The translations under genes and the position numbers were made by a program. DNA of 29,094 nucleotides from Pseudomonas paralcaligenes (GTDB taxonomy: Bacteria > Pseudomonadota > Gammaproteobacteria > Pseudomonadales > Pseudomonadaceae). This document shows positions 16,559-24,980 of the stretch, in pieces; within the stretch, counting starts at the first letter, position 1; every line of letters begins with the position of its first letter. The notes beneath the pieces were generated by a model, which did not search any database, was not told the DNA's origin, and was given only the letters and a program-made list of their open reading frames with translations. The stretch covers positions 1-29,094 of the forward strand of contig NZ_BPFX01000036.1 in the NCBI RefSeq assembly GCF_019655855.1. The letters are read 5' to 3'.

Positions 16559-17956
16559 TCACCGACCATCCTGCAGCCAGCGGCGCAGGTCATGCAGAAG
16601 CTGCTCGCGCTCGACGGACGACAAGCGAGGCTGTTGTACCTGAACGACTGCTCGTCTCCTGCGCAACAGGAGTGACAGGAAGGCCAGGGCGACCGCCGCC
16701 AGCAACAACGCGATCAGCGCTGTACGCGAGAGGCCGAACAACGAGGAGTCCTTCCCGGCCTCCGGAGATGCCTGCACCCTGGGCGGTTCGGACACCTGGG
16801 CCGGAGCGACGGGCACCAGCTCGTCGCCCCCCGCCTCGAGCGGTACCCGGGACGGAATGTGCGCAATCACGATACGGTCGCCTCGCTCGGCATCGAGGCC
16901 CAATGCAGCCTCCAGCAGCTCGCGGATTTCCTTCACACCCTGCGCAGGCAACGCCTCGGCCAGCACCACCCCGACGCTGATGCGCTCGACTCTGCCCGTG
17001 GCGTGCTCGACTTCCGCGCGCTCCTTGCCCAGTACGAAATCGGTCTCGCGGGTGGTCTGTGCCCGCTTGCTGCTGGTATCGCCCGAGGACGACTCGTTGG
17101 AGTTGACCTGCCTCTCGCGCTGCACCGCATTCTTGCCGCCCGGCAGCAGGGGGAGTTCCTTGACTGACTTGACCCTGTCGAAATTCAGCTGGACTCGCAC
17201 CGATACCTTGGCGCCAGCTTTGCCCAGGGGCCCCACCAGCAGTTGCTGGGCCTTGCCTTGCAGCTCGGCCTCCATCTGCTCGGCCATCCTCAGGTGATCG
17301 GGCACCGCCAGGACGGCATCCCCCACGCTCAGCAGGCGGCCATTCTCGTCCAGCACCACCACATGTTCCTGCTCCATGCCCTCGACAGCGGAAGCGACCA
17401 GTTGCTGGATACCGCGCACCCGGCTGGCATCCAGCTCTTCTCCGCTGCGCAGGCGTACCACGACGGATGCCTTGGGCTTTTCTTCCTGGGGCTGGTACAG
17501 CGAAGCCTTGCGGAAAGTCAGATGCACACGAGCCGACTGCACCTCGGCGATGCTCATCACCGTTCGCGCCAGCTCCCCCTCCAGCGCGCGCTGGTAGTTG
17601 ATCTTCTGGCTGAATTCGGACATGCCGTAGTCCGCCTGGTCGAAGATCTCGAAGCCGACGCCGACCCGTGCAGGCACGCCGGCTTCCACCATGCGCATCC
17701 GCGCATTGGCCAGATCCGCCGCGGGCACCTCGACCACGCCCTCGGCGGCATTGATGCGATACGGCACCTGCCACTGGCTGAGCGTGGCCAGGATTTCCGC
17801 CTGGTCCGCTTCGCTGGCGTTCTTGTACAACGCGACATAGCTGGGCTGATAGACCCACCAGGCAGCAGCCCCGAGCAGACCCACAACGAGAATGGCGCCA
17901 CCCCAGAACAGCTTGGAGCGCCCGGCCAGCCCTTGATTGGCGTTTTGAATATCCAT
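16559..17956 (-). CDS. fliF: MS-ring protein FliF, short cytoplasmic tail
   Basis: A 465-aa inner-membrane ring protein. TM1 lies at about 15-36 (FWGGAILVVGLLGAAAWWVY). Ring-building motifs follow (YVALYKNASEADQAEILATL, then GFEIFDQADYGMSEFSQKIN and YQRALEGELARTVMSI), typical of FliF/SctJ. TM2 lies at about 412-431 (LIALLLAAVALAFLSLLLRR). Usual FliF is ~550-570 aa. The region after TM2 is only ~35 residues, so the FliG-binding tail is largely changed or lost, which matches the reduced protein at the fliG position. It is 3 bp after fliE. Confidence 0.95.
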   Translation of the reverse strand: MDIQNANQGLAGRSKLFWGGAILVVGLLGAAAWWVYQPSYVALYKNASEADQAEILATLSQWQVPYRINAAEGVVEVPAADLANARMRMVEAGVPARVGVGFEIFDQADYGMSEFSQKINYQRALEGELARTVMSIAEVQSARVHLTFRKASLYQPQEEKPKASVVVRLRSGEELDASRVRGIQQLVASAVEGMEQEHVVVLDENGRLLSVGDAVLAVPDHLRMAEQMEAELQGKAQQLLVGPLGKAGAKVSVRVQLNFDRVKSVKELPLLPGGKNAVQRERQVNSNESSSGDTSSKRAQTTRETDFVLGKERAEVEHATGRVERISVGVVLAEALPAQGVKEIRELLEAALGLDAERGDRIVIAHIPSRVPLEAGGDELVPVAPAQVSEPPRVQASPEAGKDSSLFGLSRTALIALLLAAVALAFLSLLLRRRRAVVQVQQPRLSSVEREQLLHDLRRWLQDGR

Positions 17957-17959
17957 GGG

Positions 17960-18259
17960 TCAGATCTGCAACCGTGTCAGTTCCTGATAGGCGTCCACGA
18001 CTCGGTTGCGGACCTCCACGGCCAACTGCATGGAGAGCTTCGCCTGCTCCATGGCCATGACCAGTTCATGCGGCGCGATGTTCTCGCCCACGGCGTAGGC
18101 CGATAGCAGCTCGCTCGCACGATTGCTGTCGGCTACCAGTGTGCTTGCGCCGGTCCTCAGCAGCTCGCTGAAGTCCGCTCGGGAGACCTGCTGAGGCTCC
18201 AGCGCCAGTGCGCCGGTTGCCTCCGGGCTCAGGGAGATGGGGGAAATGGCTGTCGTCAT
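17960..18259 (-). CDS. fliE: Hook-basal body protein FliE
   Basis: A 99-aa rod adapter protein that joins the MS-ring/export gate to the proximal rod. The C-terminal helix (MEQAKLSMQLAVEVRNRVVD then AYQELTRLQI) is the FliE signature. Length is typical. It lies 1 bp after flgC and 3 bp before fliF, the standard flgBC-fliE-fliF neighbourhood. Confidence 0.94.
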   Translation of the reverse strand: MTTAISPISLSPEATGALALEPQQVSRADFSELLRTGASTLVADSNRASELLSAYAVGENIAPHELVMAMEQAKLSMQLAVEVRNRVVDAYQELTRLQI

Positions 18260-18260
18260 G

Positions 18261-18656
18261 TCACTTACCGATGTCGAAGGCTTTGAGGTTCATGGCCCGC
18301 AGGCTGTTGTAGGCGCGAATGTTCGCCTCGTAGGCGCGCGTCGCCGATACCAGGGTCGCCATCTCGGTGGCTGCCTCGACGCGCGGGTAGTGCACCATCC
18401 CATCCAGATCGGCCAGCGGGTGCGAGGGCTCGTGCACGTCACGCACCGCCGCGCCGAGCTGGGGCTCGACGGCGGAAGACATGGCTCCCAGGCGATCGGC
18501 AAACGATGTAGGTGGTGTGACCCGCAGCAACGGGGAAACCTGGCCGGGTGCGATCGCCACGTTGGCCATCGCCATGTTGTAGCTGGCCACTTCGGCACGG
18601 CTGCGCTCATAGGCCATGGCGTTGCGAATCACATCGCCGATGTTCTCCAGTTCCAT
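18261..18656 (-). CDS. flgC: Proximal rod protein FlgC
   Basis: A 131-aa rod protein. The N-terminus (AMAYERSRAEVASYNMAMAN) corresponds to the FlgC asparagine-rich rod motif. The C-terminus (GMVHYPRVEAATEMATLVSA then TRAYEANIRAYNSLRAMNLK) matches the family's conserved Y-P-N-V-x-x-x-x-E-M and TRAYEAN blocks. Length is normal. The ATG overlaps the flgB stop by 1 bp. Confidence 0.94.
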   Translation of the reverse strand: MELENIGDVIRNAMAYERSRAEVASYNMAMANVAIAPGQVSPLLRVTPPTSFADRLGAMSSAVEPQLGAAVRDVHEPSHPLADLDGMVHYPRVEAATEMATLVSATRAYEANIRAYNSLRAMNLKAFDIGK

Positions 18657-19033
18657 CAGCGGCCTCCCTTGATCGCCAGCTGCATCAGCGCGAACTGGCG
18701 GGAAACGCCATCGGCCAGGGCCTGGAAGCGACCGCTTGCCGCGGACATCTCGGCGACCTCGCCATCCAGTGCCAGGGGGGCATCGATGGGGAACGGCTGG
18801 TGGTAGGCCTGCAGGTCGCTGGCACGCAGCCCCGCCAGCGTCTGCGCGAAGAGTGCCGCATCACCGCGGACAGCGCGCAGCTGCGAAAGCGGCGTGCCGA
18901 CATCCAGGCGTGTCGCCCGGCTGCCGGGAACATTGGCCGTGGCGATGTTGTGCGCGGCCATCTTGGCGCGGGCATGCTCCAGGCTCATGGCCAGGTGCAC
19001 GGCGTCGATGGTGAGTCCCATATCTGCTGACAT
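18656..19033 (-). CDS. flgB: Proximal rod protein FlgB
   Basis: A 125-aa rod protein. The N-terminal motif (LEHARAKMAAHNIATANVPG) matches the FlgB pattern of an L-x-x-R-x-x-x-I-A-x-N-x-A-N-x-x-T-P-G helix. The C-terminal helix (ALADGVSRQFALMQLAIKGG) is also typical (usually ending LK-AI-GR). An AAGGAG site sits upstream of the ATG, 9 bp after flgI. It is adjacent to flgC as in nearly all flagellar loci. Confidence 0.92.
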   Translation of the reverse strand: MSADMGLTIDAVHLAMSLEHARAKMAAHNIATANVPGSRATRLDVGTPLSQLRAVRGDAALFAQTLAGLRASDLQAYHQPFPIDAPLALDGEVAEMSAASGRFQALADGVSRQFALMQLAIKGGR

Positions 19034-19042
19034 CGCTGCTCC

Positions 19043-20149
19043 TTATTGAATGATCAGCTCGGCGTGCAAGGCACCGGCCTGCTTGATCGCCTGTAGCACG
19101 GTGATGACTTCCGCCGTGCTCAGTTTTATGCGGCTGAGCGCCTGGACCAGATCGCCCACGGTCGCGCCCTGTGCCAGCTGCACCGGCGCACGCTGCTCCT
19201 CGGTCACGCTGAGGTCCGTCTCCGGAACCACCACGGTGCGCACGCCAGGCCCGGCGTGATAGTTCCAGCCCGGCTGGGATACCGAGAACCGGGTACTCAC
19301 CACCACGTTCAGGCTGCCCTGGGAGATGTTCACCTCGCCGAGACGTACGTTAGCGCCTGCGACCACGGTTCCGGTGCGCTCGTTGACCACTACCCTGGCG
19401 GCATAGTCCGGTGCCACCGCAACGTGCTCCACTCGAGAGATCAGGCGCGGCAGCGCGGTGCCCGGCGTTACCGGCACCTCGACCTTGGCGGCATGCACCA
19501 CACGTACGCCAGCGATCCCAAGGTCGGCAGCCAGCGCATCGGCGATGCGTTGGGCGGTGGTGTAGTCGGGCTCGTTCAGGACCAGTACCAGATTGCGCTC
19601 GCCACCCTCATCACCGGTGAATGCGGAGCGCTCGACGCTCGCGCCGCGGGGGATTCGGCCGACGGTCGGATGGTTCTTCTGCACCGTGTTCATGTTGGCC
19701 TCGAAGGCATACCCACCTACCGAGATGGGCCCCTGGGCCAGTGCGTAGAGCTTCTCGTCGGGTCCGTAGAGAGGCGTCATCAGCAGCGTGCCGCCCAGCA
19801 GGCTGCGCGCATCCCCCAGCGAGGAAACCTCGACATCGATCTTGTCGCCGGATTCGCTGAACGAACGAAGGTTGCCGGTGATCATCACCGCGGCGGTATT
19901 GCGCGCACTGAGGTCGCCGTCGGCCACGTTCACGTTGAAGTTCTTCAGGGTGTTGACCAGCGATTGCCGGGTCGCCCGGTTGCGATCGCTGTCGCCGGTG
20001 CCGGCCAGGCCCACGACGAGGCCATAGCCGATCACCGAATAGTCCCGGACGCCCTGGATGCGCACCAGCTCCTTGATCCGTACATCCGCGCTGGCGTATT
20101 GGCACAGGCCCATGAGGGCCGCGATCGCCACGGTAGTCAGCAGCCTCAT
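19043..20149 (-). CDS. flgI: P-ring protein FlgI
   Basis: A 368-aa periplasmic P-ring subunit with a Sec signal peptide (MRLLTTVAIAALMGLCQYAS then A-D-V-R). Conserved blocks include IKELVRIQGVRDYSVIGYGL then VVGLAGTGD, and VVVNERTGTVVAGANVRLG. Length is normal. ATG at 20149 is chosen because it forms an ATGA overlap with flgH and gives a clean signal peptide; an upstream ATG at 20164 is possible. The P-ring surrounds the distal rod in the peptidoglycan layer, so the structure is built to cross the periplasm. Confidence 0.95.
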   Translation of the reverse strand: MRLLTTVAIAALMGLCQYASADVRIKELVRIQGVRDYSVIGYGLVVGLAGTGDSDRNRATRQSLVNTLKNFNVNVADGDLSARNTAAVMITGNLRSFSESGDKIDVEVSSLGDARSLLGGTLLMTPLYGPDEKLYALAQGPISVGGYAFEANMNTVQKNHPTVGRIPRGASVERSAFTGDEGGERNLVLVLNEPDYTTAQRIADALAADLGIAGVRVVHAAKVEVPVTPGTALPRLISRVEHVAVAPDYAARVVVNERTGTVVAGANVRLGEVNISQGSLNVVVSTRFSVSQPGWNYHAGPGVRTVVVPETDLSVTEEQRAPVQLAQGATVGDLVQALSRIKLSTAEVITVLQAIKQAGALHAELIIQ

Positions 20150-20721
20150 AGGATTCGCAGCCATTTCAGTGCCCGGTAGAAGATGTTCTGTTTCTGCGCA
20201 TCGGCCACTACGCCATCACCGACGATGTCGATCTGCGCTTCCGCCAGCCGATAGGAGAACACGGTGTTCTCGTAGCTGATGTCGTCCGGCCGTACCAAGC
20301 CATCGACACGAATGCGCTGGCGCTCGTCATTGATAGTCACCGCCTGGACACCACTGACGCGCAGCAGGCCCTCCGGCAGCTGCTCGACGATGCGCACCGC
20401 CACGTTGGCACGGACCTGGCCGCGGCGACGGGTCTGGCCGATACCATCGGTATTGCCTGTCAGCCTCAGACTGAACTGGTGACTGCTGCTGTCGGTGTTG
20501 GCCCCGCCCCCTATGGCGGTCTGGCTGTCCGCCCCGGTACCGGCCGAACTCTCTGCATTGGTGGACTCGACCACCAGTACCGTCAGGGTCTCCCCGACCT
20601 GATAGCCACGCCGATCTCCCGTCAGGGCCCGATAGCCATCCGGATCGATTAGGCTCTGTGCGCCAGCCAGCGGCATCACCAGACAGAGCATCACCAAGCC
20701 CCATTTATTGCTGCCCGACAT
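20146..20721 (-). CDS. flgH: L-ring protein FlgH lacking the usual lipobox cysteine
   Basis: A 191-aa protein with FlgH motifs (YQVGETLTVLVVESTNAESS, then QPEGLL-like EQLPEGLLRVSGVQAVTIN, and RVDGLVRPDDISYENTVFSY, ending near the C-terminus with ADAQKQNIFYRALKWL). A strong AGGAGAGG ribosome site precedes ATG 20721, which overlaps flgA by 17 bp. Canonical FlgH is a ~230-aa outer-membrane lipoprotein with an L-x-G-C lipobox. Here the signal sequence reads VMPLAGAQSLID, with no cysteine at the cleavage site. The protein therefore appears to be a conventional periplasmic or outer-membrane ring subunit without a lipid anchor. Confidence 0.93.
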   Translation of the reverse strand: MSGSNKWGLVMLCLVMPLAGAQSLIDPDGYRALTGDRRGYQVGETLTVLVVESTNAESSAGTGADSQTAIGGGANTDSSSHQFSLRLTGNTDGIGQTRRRGQVRANVAVRIVEQLPEGLLRVSGVQAVTINDERQRIRVDGLVRPDDISYENTVFSYRLAEAQIDIVGDGVVADAQKQNIFYRALKWLRIL

Positions 20722-21409
20722 GTACCTCTCCTCTACCCGCCACGACCGCGACCAGGCTCGAGCGAGCCCCTTCCAGCAGCACCGGTACGCTCTCGCCCAG
20801 CATGCCCGGACGCATGGCCTTGCCTTGCGCACTCACCACCAGCCCGGGCGCCAGCACCACCACCCGCACCACTTCATCCCGCTTCACCAGCGGCTCCGGC
20901 TGCAGCTGGCGCGCCAGCACCGGCTGGCCGGCCCGCACGTCCTGCGTCAACCAAAGTCCTTGCGGCTCTTCCACGAGATCACCGGCCACCATCTGGGCTC
21001 CGGCCAGGTCGACTCGCTCCCGCCGTGGTTGCGCGGCAGCCAGGGGCCGCCCCGCTTTCGTGTTCAGCCCATAGACCCAGGCCTCCCGATAGGCCCGCAG
21101 CTTGAACCAGACCGTGCTCACCTGATGACGGCCGCACGTCTCGCCAGACAGCTCCACCGCCACTCGGCTGCGCAGGCCCGGGCCCAGCACGCGCACAGAC
21201 GGCTGCGACAACGCGGGCAACGCACCCATCGGCTCCAGCTCGAGCTGCCACTCCCCGGAGCCGGCGGCCTGGCGCAGCTGCGCCTCGATCTCCTGCTGCA
21301 GGGCACGTGGCTCCGGCGTGGAGGCCACGCAGGCGTCGGCGAACGCAGGCAGCGCGAGGACGCCCCATCCGATCGCCAGCATCCGGCAGAACAGTCGACC
21401 AGGCTTCAT
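20705..21409 (-). CDS. flgA: P-ring assembly chaperone FlgA
   Basis: A 234-aa periplasmic protein with a signal peptide (MKPGRLFCRMLAIGWGVLAL then PAFADA). The C-terminal SAF-like domain (about 150-234) includes EEPQGLWLTQDVRAGQPVLA and a VV-x-x-A-x-G-L-x-V-x-A-x-G-x-A-x-x-x-G block typical of FlgA. FlgA aids FlgI polymerisation. ATG 21409 follows the flgG stop by 1 bp; the longer frame upstream lies inside flgG. Position next to flgH and flgI supports the call. Confidence 0.93.
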   Translation of the reverse strand: MKPGRLFCRMLAIGWGVLALPAFADACVASTPEPRALQQEIEAQLRQAAGSGEWQLELEPMGALPALSQPSVRVLGPGLRSRVAVELSGETCGRHQVSTVWFKLRAYREAWVYGLNTKAGRPLAAAQPRRERVDLAGAQMVAGDLVEEPQGLWLTQDVRAGQPVLARQLQPEPLVKRDEVVRVVVLAPGLVVSAQGKAMRPGMLGESVPVLLEGARSSLVAVVAGRGEVHVGQQ

Positions 21410-21410
21410 A

Positions 21411-22184
21411 TCAGCGGCGCAGGTTGTTGATGGTTTCGAGAATCTGGTCGCTCGCCTGCAGCAGGCGGGCATTCATCTGGTAGGCACGCTGGGCCAGGAC
21501 CAGGCCGCTCATCTCGTCGATCAGGTTGACGTTCGACATCTCGACGAACCCCTGCAGCAAGGTGCCCTGGCCATCTCGCCCCGGCTCCGAGTAGGAGGCT
21601 TCGCCACTCAGCTGGGTCGGTCGGTAAAGACCGTCGCCGAGCTTCTCCAGGCGCTCGGCGCTGGCGAACCTGGCGAGCTGAATCTGCCCCAGGTTGATGA
21701 CTTCCTCAGTCTCGGCGAGAGTGCCCTGCACCTGGCCGTCCTGCTTGATCACCAGCTTGCCGACATCCGGCGGCACCCTCACGCCTGCGCTCAGCACCTG
21801 GCCGTTGCCCATGGCCAGCTGGCCATCGGCATCCACGTGGAAGCGGCCGGCACGGGTGTAGGCGAGTTCGCCGGTGGGCAGCGCCACCTCGAAGAAACCA
21901 TCCCCCTGGATCGCCACGTCGAGTTCGTTGCCACTCGACCTGACGACGCCCGGGCTGAATATCTGCACCGGATCGGAAACCCGGATGCCGGCGCCGGCAT
22001 TGAGACGGGAACCGATCGCGCCGGTTTCGTCACGCACGGCCACTTCACGGACCATGTCGTGGAAGTTGACCTCGCTACGCTTGTAGCCAATGGTCTGCAT
22101 GTTGGCGACGTTGTTGGAAATGCTGTCGATCCAGGCTTGGTTGGCCGCCAACCCGGAGCTGGCGATACTCAGTGCGTCGATCAT
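21411..22184 (-). CDS. flgG: Distal rod protein FlgG
   Basis: A 257-aa axial rod protein. The N-terminus is MIDALSIASSGLAANQAWID then SISNNVANMQTIGYKRSE, the rod signature. The middle contains IQGDGFFEVALPTGELAYTR, as in FlgG (QGxGFF/Y). The C-terminus (EMSNVNLIDEMSGLVLAQRA then YQMNARLLQASDQILETINN) is family-typical. ATG 22184 is preferred; the longer frame overlaps flgF without a rod motif. It lies 13 bp after flgF. Confidence 0.95.
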   Translation of the reverse strand: MIDALSIASSGLAANQAWIDSISNNVANMQTIGYKRSEVNFHDMVREVAVRDETGAIGSRLNAGAGIRVSDPVQIFSPGVVRSSGNELDVAIQGDGFFEVALPTGELAYTRAGRFHVDADGQLAMGNGQVLSAGVRVPPDVGKLVIKQDGQVQGTLAETEEVINLGQIQLARFASAERLEKLGDGLYRPTQLSGEASYSEPGRDGQGTLLQGFVEMSNVNLIDEMSGLVLAQRAYQMNARLLQASDQILETINNLRR

Positions 22185-22197
22185 TCGATCCCTCTCC

Positions 22198-22908
22198 CTA
22201 GTCCTTGCCCAATTGGTTGATTCCGCTGTCCAGCATGCCGTCGTAGGCCGAGAGAGCACGCTGCATGCTCTCCACGTGACGAGTTGCCTCCATCATCCGC
22301 ACCATGTCGTTGCCCAGAGCAGCGTTGGAGCGCTCCTGCATGCCCTGATGCAGGACAAAATCCTTGGCCGGCAACAGCGGGGAGTTGGAGATGTACAGGC
22401 CATTGCCCATGGGTTCCACGCTGTGGGGGGCATGGACCCGCATCACGCTGATCCTCCCCGCCTCCCGTCCGTCCACGCGCACGACGCCGGCGCCATCGAT
22501 CACCAGTTCGCCGCCTCTCACCTGGATGGGGCCGTCGTCTCCCATGAGCGGGTATCCCTGGTCGCCGACCAGGTATCCGGCGGCGTCCACCCGGAAGCGC
22601 CCATCGCGGGTCAGCATCGCCCCGTCCGGGGTCTGCAGGACGAACCAGGCATCGCCTGCCAGGGCCAGGTCGGTGACCCGCCCGGTGGTCTGCAGGGCGC
22701 CGCCAGCGGGATCGACATAGGAGCGCGCCTGGACCGCATCGAGCCCCTGGCGCATCCCGTCCACGGGAAGCAGTGGGGAAAACACGTTGAAGGCGCGGCT
22801 CGACTTGTAGCCCACGCTGTTGGCATTGGCGACGTTGTGCGAGACGTCGGTGAGGCCATCGATATCGCGCTGGATGACCCCAGCCAGTTGCATGATCAGA
22901 TCAGTCAT
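22198..22908 (-). CDS. flgF: Proximal rod protein FlgF
   Basis: A 236-aa rod protein. The N-terminal motif GLTDVSHNVANANSVGYKSS and the central LALAGDAWFVLQTPDG and MLTRDGRFRVDAAGYLV segments are shared by FlgF/FlgG. The C-terminal helix contains MVRMMEATRHVESMQRALSA. Length fits FlgF. The start overlaps the flhA stop by 4 bp. It differs from the downstream flgG by being shorter and by the DGLTDVS N-terminus. Confidence 0.93.
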   Translation of the reverse strand: MTDLIMQLAGVIQRDIDGLTDVSHNVANANSVGYKSSRAFNVFSPLLPVDGMRQGLDAVQARSYVDPAGGALQTTGRVTDLALAGDAWFVLQTPDGAMLTRDGRFRVDAAGYLVGDQGYPLMGDDGPIQVRGGELVIDGAGVVRVDGREAGRISVMRVHAPHSVEPMGNGLYISNSPLLPAKDFVLHQGMQERSNAALGNDMVRMMEATRHVESMQRALSAYDGMLDSGINQLGKD

Positions 22909-24980
22909 GACGCCTCCAGGGCCGGGAATCCAGGCAGGTCAATCATGCCGGCCGAGGTGACCCGCGCATGCTGACCGATTTCGTTGACCGACAGCACGGC
23001 CATATGCGGGACGGCCCGCCACAGGAAGGCACGCAGTACCCTGCGCAGGGGGGCGGCACAAAGCAGCACGGGCTGACGGTTGCCGACCAGTTGGCGCTCG
23101 GCCTCCTTGGCAACGGCGGCCACGAAGCGGTCGAGCTCCTGCGCGGGCAACAGCGGACCGCCACCACCCGCCTCGCGCTGGCGCGCGGCCGACAGCATGT
23201 AGCCCTCGAGCTGCGGCGCCAGCGTCAGTACGTTCAGCTCGCCGCCCTGGTCGAGCAGGCGCTCGTAGAGCGCAGCGCCTAGGCGCTCGCGCACGCGCTC
23301 GGCCAGATCGTCGGTGTTCTTGTTGCTCCGTCCCAGGTCGACCAGCACTTCCAGGATGGTTTCCAGGCCGCGGATCGGTACCTGCTCCTTCAGGAGCAGC
23401 TGCAGTACGCGCTGGATATCCGAGTAGCTCAACACCTGAGGCACCAGCTCATCCACCAGGCTGCCGAGTGCGGCACGCTTCCTCTCCACCAGACGCTCGG
23501 TCTCCGCGCGGCTGAGGAAGTCCGGCGCATAGCGCTTGGCCAGTTCGGAAAGGTGGGTGAGCAATACGGTGTCCGCTTCCACCAGCGTATAGCCGGCGGA
23601 ACGTGCCTGGCTGCGCAGGGCCGGCACGATCCACTGGGCATTCAGACCGTAGGTCGGCTCCTTGGTCGCCCTTCCCTCCAGGGTCAGGGTCACGCCCCCC
23701 GGGTTGATCGCCAGCACCTTGTCCAGCTCCAGCTCGCCGCTGGCCACCGAGGCGCCGCGTATGCAGACCTGGTAGGTGCCGGCCTGCAGCTTCTTCTCCA
23801 ACTGCACATGCAGTTGCGGAAGGCTGAAGCCATAGTCGCGCGCAAACTGCTTGCGCATGTTCTCGATGCGCAGGTTGAGCGTGCTGGTAGCCGTCAGTAC
23901 CTGGGCGGCCAGGTCGGCACTGAGGCGTAGCTCGAAGGTTTCGCCGCCGGTCTGCTCCGCACCTTCGCCTTCCTCATCGGCATCGGCGTCACTCTCGGCA
24001 TCCTGGCCGCTCTTCGACTTGTTCAGTTTGCGGAAGGAGTACCAGGCCGCGCCGGAGAAGGCCAAGAACAGCAGCAGCAGCGGCAGCATGGGCAGGCCTG
24101 GCAGCATCATCAACAGCAAGGTCACCACGGCCACCACGACGAGGGTCTTCGGGTAGGAAGAAACCTGTCGCCCCAGCTCCTCGCCCAGGCGTGCATCGGT
24201 AGCCGCGCGGGTGATGATGATGCCCGCCGCGACGGCGATGATCAGCGACGGAATCTGGGTGACGATGCCGTCGCCCACGGTCAGCAAGGTGTAGTGATGC
24301 AGCGCCTCGCCCCAGCTCATGCCCTTCTGCAGTATGCCTACGGACAGGCCGCCGATGATGTTGATGGCGATGATCACGATGCCGGCGATAGCATCGCCCT
24401 TCACGAACTTGGAAGCACCATCCATGGCACCGTAGAAGTTGGATTCACGCTCCAGCTGGCTCCGGCGACGCTTGGCCTCGTCCTGATCGATGATGCCCAT
24501 GTTCAGATCGGCATCGATGCTCATCTGCTTGCCCGGCAGGGAGTCCAGGGTGAAGCGTGCGGCCACCTCCGCTACCCGCTGCGCGCCGCTGGTGACCACC
24601 ACGTACTGCACGACCACCAGGATCAGGAACACCACGAAGCCGATGACATAGTTGCCACCCACCACGTGGGTGCCGACGGCGCCGATCACCTTGCCCGCAT
24701 CGCCGTCGGTCAGGATCAGGCGGGTGGCCGCGATGTTCAGTGCCAAGCGCAGCAGCGTGGTCATCAGCAGCAACGATGGGAAGGTGGAGAAGCTGAGTGG
24801 CTTGTCCGTATCGAAGGTCACCAGCAGCACCAGCAGTGCCACCGCAAAATTGGTCAGCAACAGCAGGTCCAGCAAGCCGGTGGGTATCGGCGTGAACAGC
24901 ACCAGCAGCACGCCGATCACGGCCACCGCCAGCAGCAGGTCATTGCCCTCGCTGAGGACGCGCTTCCACAGTTGCATCAT
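22905..24980 (-). CDS. flhA: Flagellar-type export gate protein FlhA
   Basis: A 691-aa inner-membrane export gate ring protein (FHIPEP family). The N-terminal half has about eight membrane segments. The family signature is at about 142-173 (RFTLDSLPGKQMSIDADLNM then GIIDQDEAKRRR), preceded by LRLALNIAATRLILTDGDAG (78-97). An acidic linker (DAESDADADEEGEGAEQ) joins it to the cytoplasmic domain that receives chaperone-substrate complexes. Length is normal. It overlaps flhB by 4 bp. Everything expected of a working proton-motive-force-driven gate is present. Confidence 0.97.
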   Translation of the reverse strand: MMQLWKRVLSEGNDLLLAVAVIGVLLVLFTPIPTGLLDLLLLTNFAVALLVLLVTFDTDKPLSFSTFPSLLLMTTLLRLALNIAATRLILTDGDAGKVIGAVGTHVVGGNYVIGFVVFLILVVVQYVVVTSGAQRVAEVAARFTLDSLPGKQMSIDADLNMGIIDQDEAKRRRSQLERESNFYGAMDGASKFVKGDAIAGIVIIAINIIGGLSVGILQKGMSWGEALHHYTLLTVGDGIVTQIPSLIIAVAAGIIITRAATDARLGEELGRQVSSYPKTLVVVAVVTLLLMMLPGLPMLPLLLLFLAFSGAAWYSFRKLNKSKSGQDAESDADADEEGEGAEQTGGETFELRLSADLAAQVLTATSTLNLRIENMRKQFARDYGFSLPQLHVQLEKKLQAGTYQVCIRGASVASGELELDKVLAINPGGVTLTLEGRATKEPTYGLNAQWIVPALRSQARSAGYTLVEADTVLLTHLSELAKRYAPDFLSRAETERLVERKRAALGSLVDELVPQVLSYSDIQRVLQLLLKEQVPIRGLETILEVLVDLGRSNKNTDDLAERVRERLGAALYERLLDQGGELNVLTLAPQLEGYMLSAARQREAGGGGPLLPAQELDRFVAAVAKEAERQLVGNRQPVLLCAAPLRRVLRAFLWRAVPHMAVLSVNEIGQHARVTSAGMIDLPGFPALEAS

